DNA of 29,750 nt from IMG/VR virus record IMGVR_UViG_3300025860_000057, positions 1-29,750 of that record. One strand, written 5' to 3'. Shown here in pieces: positions 7,299 through 14,710 of this stretch (positions are counted from its first letter, which is position 1; every line of letters begins with the position of its first letter). This DNA comes from a virus. A program made the translations under genes and the position numbers. A model generated the notes under the pieces. The model was not told the DNA's origin, did not search any database, and was given only the letters and a program-made list of their open reading frames with translations.

Positions 7299-7750
7299 TG
7301 ACTTCAAGAATATATGCAACAAAACGAAGCTCCATAGTAAATGCCTTAGCAGAAAAGTTAAAGACTATTGATGGTACTGGACATTTTCTAACAAACGTAT
7401 ATGACAACGTCAGCCCTAGACTCTTATTTTGGGACGAGGTTAGTGATTTTCCTGCTATTCACTTAAACGCAGGACAAGAGACAAGAGAGTACCAAGGCGG
7501 CGGATATAGAGATAGATTCCTAAACATTACACTGAGATGTTATGTAAACGAAGAGAATGCACAAGACGCATTATCCGCGCTCATGGAAGACGTAGAGACA
7601 GTACTAGAAGATAACTCTAGACTGAAGTATTTAGATAAGCAGGGTGTTGAACACTTCACCCATCAAATCTCCCTTATGAGTCTTGAGACTGATGAGGGCG
7701 TACTAGAGCCACTAGGCGTAGGAGAACTACAAATAGAGGTTCGATATTAG
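7298..7750 (+). CDS. Tail terminator protein (gpU-like)
   Basis: This 150-aa protein starts in a TAATG overlap with the previous stop and has AGGAG six bases upstream. The order of elements, an N-terminal helix (IVNALAEKLKTI), FPAIHLNAGQETREYQGGGYRDRFLNITLRCYV, a helix with DALSALMEDVETVLEDN, and a terminal beta strand GVGELQIEVRY, is that of tail-terminator proteins that cap the tube and join it to the head. Length and position just before the first tail tube gene fit. The assignment comes from fold pattern and synteny rather than a catalytic motif. Confidence 0.75.
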   Translation: MTSRIYATKRSSIVNALAEKLKTIDGTGHFLTNVYDNVSPRLLFWDEVSDFPAIHLNAGQETREYQGGGYRDRFLNITLRCYVNEENAQDALSALMEDVETVLEDNSRLKYLDKQGVEHFTHQISLMSLETDEGVLEPLGVGELQIEVRY

Positions 7751-7755
7751 AAACT

Positions 7756-7784
7756 ACTAACACGAACAAATGTTCACGATTAGT
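7756..7784 (+). repeat. Imperfect hairpin/dyad in leader of first tail tube gene
   Basis: Outer arms ACTAA (7756-7760) and TTAGT (7780-7784) enclose inner arms GAACA (7764-7768) and TGTTC (7771-7775). As RNA it can fold with an AAAT loop. It lacks a clear T-tract, so it is not a standard terminator. It sits about 30 nt before the start of the tail tube gene and may be an mRNA-stability element, processing site or operator. Confidence 0.45.
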
Positions 7785-7813
7785 TCTTTCCAGAAAATCA
7801 TAGGAGAATTACT

Positions 7814-8959
7814 ATGGCTAGTTCAATTTTTTTAAGCAGAACGGCGAAGATGTTTGTAAAGTTCGATACCTCAGAGGTATTCGAAATCCCAATTTTAGAA
7901 GGTTACTCATTTTCTCAATCAATGAATACTTCAGAAGTAACTTTATCTGAAGCAACAGGCGCAAGTAACGTAAGTAGACGTGGCCGCAAAATGTTCAATA
8001 ACTCTCTAGCACCTGTTGAGTTTTCTTTCTCAACATACGTTAGACCTTTTGTATCTAACGGTGATCAAGGAACTACAGCTGGAGATGCAGATGATGCGGT
8101 AACTACTCATGGGGTTGAAGAGGTACTTTGGGCCTTAATGGCAGGTGCTGATACTTATACTACTGGCGCTTTTTTAAATGGTGCCAACCCAATTACTACT
8201 CCGGCAGCTGCAACAAACCCTATTTCGTTTGCGCACTCAAACATTCCACAGTTCAAAAATAACGTAGAGATTATTTTTCAGTTAGAAGAAGAAGACAGTA
8301 ATGGCGGCTTTTTGACGTACACCCTAGGCGGTGCTGCATTAAACGAAGCAACTATTGACTTTGACATTGAAGGTATTGCAACTATCTCTTGGTCTGGAAT
8401 GGGTACTTCAATTACTGAGGCAGCCAACCAAACTGCAATAACTGCAGATATTTTCGAAGGTGTTACAAGCACATCTAACTTTATTCAAAATAGATTAAGT
8501 ACAGTAACGCTTGACCCTACAGATGGCCAAACAGGTTTAGAAAGCTCTGCTTATACTCTTACTCTTACAGGAGGCAGTATCACCATCAGCAATAACATTA
8601 GCTTTTTAACTCCAGAAGAATTAGCCACAGTAAATAAGCCTATAGGCCATGTAAGCGGTTCTAGATCTATTACAGGCACTATGAGCTGCTACCTGGATGA
8701 TAGCTCTGCTAATAGTTCGGCATCTTTATTCGAGGATATGGCTTCTGCTACTACTCTTATACAGAATGAGTTTGCACTCAACATCGGTATTGGAGGTATT
8801 TCAGGCACTCCGTCTATTAAGTTCTCTTTGCCGCAGGCACAGCTTCAGATACCTACACACTCTTTCGATGACGTAGTATCGGTAGAGGTTACTTTTGATG
8901 GTATGCCCACTACTTTCGATGCAGCAGACGAAATTAGTATTACTTACAAAGCAGCCTAA
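7814..8959 (+). CDS. Major tail tube protein (first of three paralogs)
   Basis: This 381-aa protein probably forms the tube of the non-contractile tail. Marker segments are KMFVKF...LEGYSFSQSMN (12-39), FSFSTYVRPF (about 70-79), VEEVLWALMAG (about 100-110) and IATISWSGMGTSI (about 187-199), followed by a C-terminal module with NKPIGHVSGSRSITGTMSCY (about 274-293) and a final strand DEISITYKA. The two tube-like modules per chain would suit trimeric rings, as in T5 pb6; that is inference. AGGAGA seven bases before ATG7814 is strong and a terminator follows the gene, both consistent with an abundant protein. The next two genes share the same marker segments. Confidence 0.8.
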   Translation: MASSIFLSRTAKMFVKFDTSEVFEIPILEGYSFSQSMNTSEVTLSEATGASNVSRRGRKMFNNSLAPVEFSFSTYVRPFVSNGDQGTTAGDADDAVTTHGVEEVLWALMAGADTYTTGAFLNGANPITTPAAATNPISFAHSNIPQFKNNVEIIFQLEEEDSNGGFLTYTLGGAALNEATIDFDIEGIATISWSGMGTSITEAANQTAITADIFEGVTSTSNFIQNRLSTVTLDPTDGQTGLESSAYTLTLTGGSITISNNISFLTPEELATVNKPIGHVSGSRSITGTMSCYLDDSSANSSASLFEDMASATTLIQNEFALNIGIGGISGTPSIKFSLPQAQLQIPTHSFDDVVSVEVTFDGMPTTFDAADEISITYKAA

Positions 8960-8973
8960 TTTTTAGGTGTAGT

Positions 8974-9001
8974 AAAAGGAGGGGCTTCGGCCCCTTTCTT
9001 T
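8974..9001 (+). terminator. Rho-independent terminator with UUCG loop after first tail tube gene
   Basis: AAAAGGAGGGGC pairs with GCCCCTTTCTTT around a TTCG loop (8986-8989): a GGGGC/GCCCC core, then A-T and G-T pairs with one mismatch. The T-rich right arm acts as the tail. A small CCTAA-TTT-TTAGG hairpin (8955-8967) precedes it. No promoter is seen before the next gene, so that gene is expected to be expressed by read-through at a lower level. Confidence 0.8.
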
Positions 9002-9013
9002 GGAATAAAAAAT

Positions 9014-12000
9014 ATGACCACTGAATTTTACTTAGATAAAGAACTTAAAGTATACCTTGAAAATGACAAAGGCGAGCTGTGGCAAATTGCTGTAACAGCA
9101 GTACCTTCGTTTTCACAAAGTGTTAACCAAGAACCTGTTAGTACACCTTCGCTATATGCGGGCGGTACTACTAGGAATTCTTTAAATAAGTTTACAAAAA
9201 ATATCAAGGTAGGATACGCACCAGGTGAGTGGTCATTCAGTACGTATGTTAGACCTTTTAATCAAGACTCGAAAGAACGTGCTGTAGAAGACGTTTTATG
9301 GGAGTCTTTTGCTCAAGGTTCTGCAACCGCATATGCAGACAGCCCAAGCTCTGTATCTGCTACAAAACAAGATATAACTCTCTCTAAAGATGAACTATTA
9401 AGTTCCTTTAATCTTTACTTTATATATGAAAACAATACCGGATACGTAATGAAGAATTGCGTAGTATCCTCCGCTAATACAACTGTAGATATTGGGTCTT
9501 TGGCTACAATATCATGGTCGGGGTCGGGAACAAGTTTAGAAAAGTTCGACCCACAGGATTTAGTACAGTCTGCAGATAACTCGCCACAACATAGAAGCGG
9601 CAACATTGACAGTGGAAAAATGGCTGCAATGGAAGGCAATACTGCAATATTTGCACACTCATGGGAAAACGCCCCTGATACAAATAACTACGATGGTGCT
9701 GCTCATGTGTATGTAACAAATGATGGTGGGTGTACGTGGGAGTTTCAACAGACTTTACGACCTACTGAGACGGGAGGCCATGAGTACTTCGGGGTCTCTA
9801 TGGCTCTCGAAGGGGATAAACTTGTTATAGGTGCAGTCAATCGCCTGGGCGGAGACGGAGGATTCTACTACTTTACTAGAGCTGCAGGAGTCTGGACCCT
9901 AGTAGCGGCTTATTCTAGTCCTGACTTTGACGAGGATAATGGTGACGATGACGGAGTCTCAGGGGACTATGATGATGATAGACTAGGTCAATCAGTAGCA
10001 ATGAGCGGAGACTATTTAGTAACAGGTGTATCTGGGCATGATTCCGGAGATAGTTTAGACGATAATATTGGTGCAGCAGTTGTATGGAAGCTTGTAAACA
10101 ACGGATGGGTGCAAAAGGCTATATTATATAACACAGATGGAACGGACCAGCAATACGGAAGAAGTGTGCAGATAGATGGAGACAGAATTGTTATTCCGAG
10201 CAGACAAAATCTTTATTTTTACACTACATCAGACGCGGGAGAAACTTGGTCACTAGAGCAGACTTTATTTATCTGGGCCGTCGGTAAACCAATAGCATCA
10301 CAGAACGAAATATGTAAATATAACCGCCAGGGCGGAACTTACGGTACCGTCTTTCTTGGCATGGCCTACATAGATTCTAATGCCGGCTTTTTTGATAGCG
10401 GTGCAGTGCTGGTAATTACACATAATGGAACAGCTTGGTCCGTTACACAAACTATAGCGTCTCCTCTTGCAGCAACGCAACATTATTTCGGACGCCACAT
10501 AGACTTTGATGGAACTACACTATTAGTCGCAGGCTCAGACGATTACTCACGTTGGGGCTCTACCGATACGAATTACGGTAGAGGCAAGCTATACCAATAC
10601 AACTTAAACGAAACAACTTGGGAGTTATCCCATACGTTAGATACTGAAAAAGCATTATCTTTAGGCGGTGCAATGGGTCGTACTAACTATAGCTTCACAT
10701 TGAGTAATGGCAATATATTAACTAGATGTCTAGAAAACCGAACAGGATTAAGCGTAGCTACTACTACCCGAACTGTGACCAGCATTACAGCAGACTACAT
10801 AACACTAAATGCCCGCTACAATCCTAGAAGCTACGATTCTGTAGTTATCAACGGACAAAGGTATTTTGCTATTTTGTTATCTCCAGCCGGGGTCAACCAC
10901 GCTGTAGGTCTTAGTACGAACTGGGTTATGAACCAGGTGGGTAGAGGGCGAATAGACTGTACTACTTTAGGTCTATCTGTAAATGATAGTTTAGTTTTTG
11001 AAGGCGAGAATATACACTCTTGGCACTTCTTTAAGGCTGCCTTCCACCCTTCAATGTGTGAGAACAAAACGGGGTTAGCGCTAACAGATAACTACATAGT
11101 AAATAAACTTAGTAGCATGGAATTTGGTCTGCAAGAAAGTAAAGAAGTTCTTTATCGTGGTGGCATGCTTATTGATTCGCCTACATCGTATGATTATTTT
11201 GGAGCGGCAATGGACATGCAGTACCCTTGGTTGATGGTATCCGCATATGGAGATGATACTGCCACAGGAGATGCAGGCTCAGTACAAGTTTTTAAATTTG
11301 ATGAAGCTACTAACGCTTGGGTATTTAAACAGACTTTATTTTCCTTCTCACCTGAAGGAAGTGCACAATTTGGAGGACCCCCTGATGGTAGTCCAATTTC
11401 TATCTCACCTTGCGGTAGGCAGGTAGCAATAGGAGAACAAGGCAGAGGTACAAATACTACAGGCCGTGTAAATATCTTCTCCTTAAAAGCAGACCTGTGG
11501 CAGCAAGAAGCAATTATAGACCCTACAGGCACCGCTACCGGTGATACGTACCTAGAATTTGGCAGGGACGTGTCTTTATATCACAACATGCTTATTGTAG
11601 GTTGCTGGCTAGATAATACTTCTACAGGCAACGACAAAGCAGGCAGCGCCGCTATTTATAGAAGAGAAGGAGCGTTGTGGACTAAGAGAGAGCATTTAGT
11701 TGGGTCAGATCATGGCGGCACCAGTGCACCACATGATTTTTTCGGTAGAGGAGTAGCTATATATGACGGAGTGGCTATAGTATGTGCTTCTGGAGAAGGT
11801 GCCGGTACTTACTACTCCTTCAAATCCACAAATAATGGAAAAGACTGGTCGCTAGCAGAGAGAAAATACTTGCCTACCGGAGCATCATCAGGGGGTCGCC
11901 AAGTCAAGCTTGCAGAAGGTACCATGATCATTGGAGAGCACGGGCTAGATGTACTGAATGGCTTAAATAACACAGGGGGTGTATTTGTCTATAATACTAC

Positions 12001-12808
12001 TTCGACATTAGGCGTATTTAATCATGTAACTACTCTGCTTCCACTAACTGTAGACTTTGCTGATTTAGAGGTTAATGATTATTTTGGACTGCCTGTAGAT
12101 ATGGACACGTCTGAGAACGGTAAGAATGTTACTATTGTGGCAGGCGGTCATACGTTCGACACCAACGGAATAAATTCTGCAGGCCTCGGATACATTTGGA
12201 ACTCTACTGATTACGGAAAATCTTGGTCTGAAGGACGTACGTTTCACCCTTCCAATTTGGCCGATACCGATACTTTTGGGCACTCATTAGCAGTAAGCAA
12301 TGGACATATTGCAGGTGGATCTAGATATGGTGTAGTACCGGGATTAGCGGGAAATCGTCATGGATATGTAGCTACATTCAGAACTGGCGTAAACTTCCCT
12401 ATAACATCTGCAAACATTCAGATTAGTAACTCACTAACGCCCATCTCTTACCCATTGCTTGGCGAAATGGATAAACCTATCGGCTTTTCATCAGGGGCTC
12501 AACAAGTGTCGGGTAGCTTCTCTGGCTACATAATGGATGACGGAGGCCTAGACACAAAAGAGTTTATATCTTCTTTATTTGACAACACGATACAGACTTT
12601 GCCAATTTCTTTAAATCTAGGGGGAACCAAAGCAAATACTAATAGGTTAAAGTTTGAGCTAAACAAAGCTACACTTTCCAACCCTTCTATATCAGGAGAT
12701 GGAATATCAGCCTTCAGTGTAGAATTCTCCGCAGAAGATACTCAGGCACAGAACTCGGATTCAACAGATATATTAAAAATAACGTATAAATCTTCATCAG
12801 TAGCTTAG
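9014..12808 (+). CDS. Tail tube paralog carrying a large beta-propeller insertion
   Basis: This 1264-aa protein has tail-tube ends and a foreign middle. Residues 1-180 repeat the markers of the first tube gene: SFSQSVNQ, WSFSTYVRPF, VEDVLWESFAQG, LATISWSGSGTSL. Residues about 1137-1264 repeat its second module: DKPIGFSSGAQQVSGSFSGY near 1153 and a closing ILKITYKSS. Between them lie about 950 residues of roughly 13 FG-GAP-like blades, with recurring YFG.S.A..GD.LV.GA, then GA..V.., then W...QTL. Four Asp-box-like loops are present: TNDGGCTW, TSDAGETW, STNNGKDW, STDYGKSW near residues 233, 404, 937 and 1063. A different segment, about residues 555-705, splits the blades into a group of six and a group of seven. 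It is probably a virion protein displaying propellers for adhesion or glycan binding. The upstream terminator and weak ribosome site suggest low copy. Confidence 0.75.
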   Translation: MTTEFYLDKELKVYLENDKGELWQIAVTAVPSFSQSVNQEPVSTPSLYAGGTTRNSLNKFTKNIKVGYAPGEWSFSTYVRPFNQDSKERAVEDVLWESFAQGSATAYADSPSSVSATKQDITLSKDELLSSFNLYFIYENNTGYVMKNCVVSSANTTVDIGSLATISWSGSGTSLEKFDPQDLVQSADNSPQHRSGNIDSGKMAAMEGNTAIFAHSWENAPDTNNYDGAAHVYVTNDGGCTWEFQQTLRPTETGGHEYFGVSMALEGDKLVIGAVNRLGGDGGFYYFTRAAGVWTLVAAYSSPDFDEDNGDDDGVSGDYDDDRLGQSVAMSGDYLVTGVSGHDSGDSLDDNIGAAVVWKLVNNGWVQKAILYNTDGTDQQYGRSVQIDGDRIVIPSRQNLYFYTTSDAGETWSLEQTLFIWAVGKPIASQNEICKYNRQGGTYGTVFLGMAYIDSNAGFFDSGAVLVITHNGTAWSVTQTIASPLAATQHYFGRHIDFDGTTLLVAGSDDYSRWGSTDTNYGRGKLYQYNLNETTWELSHTLDTEKALSLGGAMGRTNYSFTLSNGNILTRCLENRTGLSVATTTRTVTSITADYITLNARYNPRSYDSVVINGQRYFAILLSPAGVNHAVGLSTNWVMNQVGRGRIDCTTLGLSVNDSLVFEGENIHSWHFFKAAFHPSMCENKTGLALTDNYIVNKLSSMEFGLQESKEVLYRGGMLIDSPTSYDYFGAAMDMQYPWLMVSAYGDDTATGDAGSVQVFKFDEATNAWVFKQTLFSFSPEGSAQFGGPPDGSPISISPCGRQVAIGEQGRGTNTTGRVNIFSLKADLWQQEAIIDPTGTATGDTYLEFGRDVSLYHNMLIVGCWLDNTSTGNDKAGSAAIYRREGALWTKREHLVGSDHGGTSAPHDFFGRGVAIYDGVAIVCASGEGAGTYYSFKSTNNGKDWSLAERKYLPTGASSGGRQVKLAEGTMIIGEHGLDVLNGLNNTGGVFVYNTTSTLGVFNHVTTLLPLTVDFADLEVNDYFGLPVDMDTSENGKNVTIVAGGHTFDTNGINSAGLGYIWNSTDYGKSWSEGRTFHPSNLADTDTFGHSLAVSNGHIAGGSRYGVVPGLAGNRHGYVATFRTGVNFPITSANIQISNSLTPISYPLLGEMDKPIGFSSGAQQVSGSFSGYIMDDGGLDTKEFISSLFDNTIQTLPISLNLGGTKANTNRLKFELNKATLSNPSISGDGISAFSVEFSAEDTQAQNSDSTDILKITYKSSSVA

Positions 12809-12825
12809 CACCTAAAAAATAACTC

Positions 12826-12854
12826 TTGACATTCTAGGTTGTTTATCATATACT
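12826..12854 (+). promoter_or_regulatory. Near-consensus sigma70 promoter before third tail tube gene
   Basis: TTGACA (12826-12831) and TATACT (12849-12854) are separated by 17 bases, matching 11 of 12 consensus positions. The expected start is near 12861, giving a leader of about 42 nt that contains CAGGCC twice (12874-12879, 12881-12886) and a GGAG ribosome site (12894-12897) five bases before ATG12903. Confidence 0.75.
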
Positions 12855-12902
12855 ATAGACTAGAAATTAAGAACAGGCCACAGGCCGGGTGCTGGAGTTA
12901 AG

Positions 12903-13919
12903 ATGGATATTTATCAGTTTTTAGAGAATGCGGATGTTTATCTTCAACCTTCCGCTGGAACTGATACATATAAACTAGATATAACTCCAGAAGGTGTTTC
13001 ATTCTCCCAAACTTTTACAGAGCATACCTATGCAAAGAAAACCTTGCATCAACAGTCTCATAATATAAAAGAGGGTTCAATATCTAAAGCCAACCCTGCC
13101 GATTTTTCTTTTACTATACCCTTGCTAAAAGAAAATGATTTTGACCCTGTATTCAATTTGCTCGTAGACTTAAACACTAGCAATACTTTAGATACTTTTA
13201 ACTTATTCTTTTTTGTTGATAATTCAGCATATGTAATAGAGAAGTGCGTATTTACATCGGGAAACTTTCCTATAAATAATACTAGTCCACTGTCTATTGA
13301 GCTATCTGGACAAGGAACACGACTTTATGTATATAATGCTCCTACAACAGGTATACACGAAGGAAAGATAGTAAATAGCCTAGGAAACATTAGTACTGTA
13401 TTTCAATCGCAAACTGATGTTCCTAAATTCACACGGGCAGATATAGTCGCTAGATCCAATACTAGAACTTTTTTACCTTTGACAGAGGCCATGCTAATGG
13501 AGACCTACGTTGCAGCAGGTAGCGATAGATCAGAAAGTTTAGTAAACCTTAATATAGAATTACAAAATAGTATTAGTTGGGTAGGATATACCACAGTACA
13601 TAAGAGATTAGGTGTAACAAATAATAGTAATAGCCAATACCCTGATAACTTCTCTTTAAAGGATAGATCTTTAGCAGGTAATGCATCCTACTACGTAGGA
13701 AAAGATAGAAGTGCTTCTACTGACTGGATAGAGGGAACAGAGTTTACTATAGCAGCGCTTAGTAGATCAAACAGTACTGACTACGGACTCAAACTAATAG
13801 CACCGCTAAATATAACAGCCAGAGTTACTCCAGGCTCTGTAATAGCAAACACATACGACTGGAGACTGGCAAGCAATGCCGACACTATTTCAAATTACTT
13901 TACATACACAACCGCCTAA
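12903..13919 (+). CDS. Third tail-tube-like protein
   Basis: This 338-aa protein is a diverged relative of the two preceding gene products. Equivalent segments appear in order: DVYLQ...GVSFSQTFTE (11-40), FSFTIPLLKE, FNLFFFVDNSAYVIEKCVFTSG, which resembles FNLYFIYENNTGYVMKNCVVSS of the second protein, then SIELSGQGTRL. A second module follows, where FSLKDRSLAGNASYYV resembles the GSRSITGTMSCY segment of the first. It has no propeller. Its own promoter (12826-12854) and GGAG site imply expression independent of the read-through feeding the second paralog. It could form a special tube ring near the tip or neck, or a minor tube component. The strong AAGGAGG for the next gene overlaps its stop. 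Confidence 0.65.
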   Translation: MDIYQFLENADVYLQPSAGTDTYKLDITPEGVSFSQTFTEHTYAKKTLHQQSHNIKEGSISKANPADFSFTIPLLKENDFDPVFNLLVDLNTSNTLDTFNLFFFVDNSAYVIEKCVFTSGNFPINNTSPLSIELSGQGTRLYVYNAPTTGIHEGKIVNSLGNISTVFQSQTDVPKFTRADIVARSNTRTFLPLTEAMLMETYVAAGSDRSESLVNLNIELQNSISWVGYTTVHKRLGVTNNSNSQYPDNFSLKDRSLAGNASYYVGKDRSASTDWIEGTEFTIAALSRSNSTDYGLKLIAPLNITARVTPGSVIANTYDWRLASNADTISNYFTYTTA

Positions 13920-13931
13920 GGAGGCATTTAA

Positions 13932-14366
13932 ATGCAACTAAAGAACTTAATTATAGACAGTAAATCAGCTTGGGTAGACTTCCCTGGCTTACCCGGCTTT
14001 TCAGTACAGGTAGTAAATCTATCTAGAAAGGAGCTACAAAATTTACGAAAGAAATGTATAACACAAAAGCTAGATCGTAAAACCCGACAAATGGAAGAAG
14101 TTTTAGACGAAGAAAAATTCGTGGAGTACTTTACTCAGTCTACTATTCGTAACTGGAAAGGCTTAACGTTGGAAAACTTAGAGTCTTTAATTTTAATAGA
14201 GACAGAAGGTAAGGATATGTCCCAAGAATTAGGGTTTTCTGCAGATAATGCTCAAATTCTAGTTGCTCAGTCTGCTGAATTTGATACATGGCTCAACGAG
14301 GTAGTCTTTGACTTAGATAACTTTCGTACAGTCTCAGAAGGATCTGATGTGGAAGCGTCTAACTAG
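13932..14366 (+). CDS. Tail assembly chaperone, upstream partner (gpG-like)
   Basis: This 144-aa acidic protein fits the N-terminal half of the G/GT tail chaperone system that holds the tape measure during tube polymerisation. Typical elements are AWVDFPGLPGFSVQVVNLSRKEL (split across residues 13-36), RKKCITQKLDRKTRQME, FVEYFTQSTIRNWKGLTLENL, and FDLDNFR near the end. It has an excellent AAGGAGG ribosome site (13918-13924). It lies directly before the tape measure with one overlapping gene between, as expected. The overlap with the next frame (14347-14366) raises the question of programmed frameshifting. Confidence 0.8.
   Translation: MQLKNLIIDSKSAWVDFPGLPGFSVQVVNLSRKELQNLRKKCITQKLDRKTRQMEEVLDEEKFVEYFTQSTIRNWKGLTLENLESLILIETEGKDMSQELGFSADNAQILVAQSAEFDTWLNEVVFDLDNFRTVSEGSDVEASN
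14317..14366 (+). other. Window in which a +1/-2 frameshift could join the two chaperone frames
   Basis: The second chaperone's frame is open from 14317 (previous stop TAG 14314-14316) and the first ends at 14366. Any fusion by recoding must occur in these 50 bases. The change needed is +1 or -2, not the usual -1, and no X-XXY-YYZ heptamer is seen. TTT-C at 14322-14325 is a possible +1 site (Phe tRNA re-pairing on TTC). An AAGGA at 14338-14342 could instead start the second gene at ATG14347. Confidence 0.35.
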
Positions 14367-14709
14367 TTTTTTCAACAACGCAGAGTCAAAAATTACAGCA
14401 GATAGGTACTTTGAAATCTGTGAACAAATGGGAACTGATCCAGACCCAGAAAAAATTCCCGTAGAGTGGGCCGATTTACCTGTTGTAGTACAAGAAGCAG
14501 TCTCTATCTTTAATATGCTTGGAGACAGAATCATGGCTGATGTGGGCTACTTAGGAAAAGACTACACACTCCTTACCGAGTTAATTAAAGGATATGGTAT
14601 AGAGGATACAGAGATCTTTCTAGAGATTATAAACTGGTTAGACTCAAGAGCTATCAAACAATCCGCAGAGTACATGAAGCGGGAAAGAGATAAGCTAAAG
14701 AGAAAATAG
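14347..14709 (+). CDS. Tail assembly chaperone, downstream partner (gpT-like)
   Basis: This 120-aa protein overlaps the upstream chaperone by 20 nt in another frame and ends one base before the tape measure. Its pattern, DRYFEICEQMGTDPDPEKIP, then EWADLPVVVQEAVSIFN, then VGYLGKDYTLL, and a basic C-terminus RERDKLKRK, is that of the T-like half of chaperone pairs. It may be made separately from ATG14347, which has AAGGA four bases upstream (slightly close), or as a frameshifted extension of the first protein. The T half is thought to bind the tape measure and to recruit tube subunits. Confidence 0.75.
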   Translation: MWKRLTSFFNNAESKITADRYFEICEQMGTDPDPEKIPVEWADLPVVVQEAVSIFNMLGDRIMADVGYLGKDYTLLTELIKGYGIEDTEIFLEIINWLDSRAIKQSAEYMKRERDKLKRK

Positions 14710-14710
14710 C

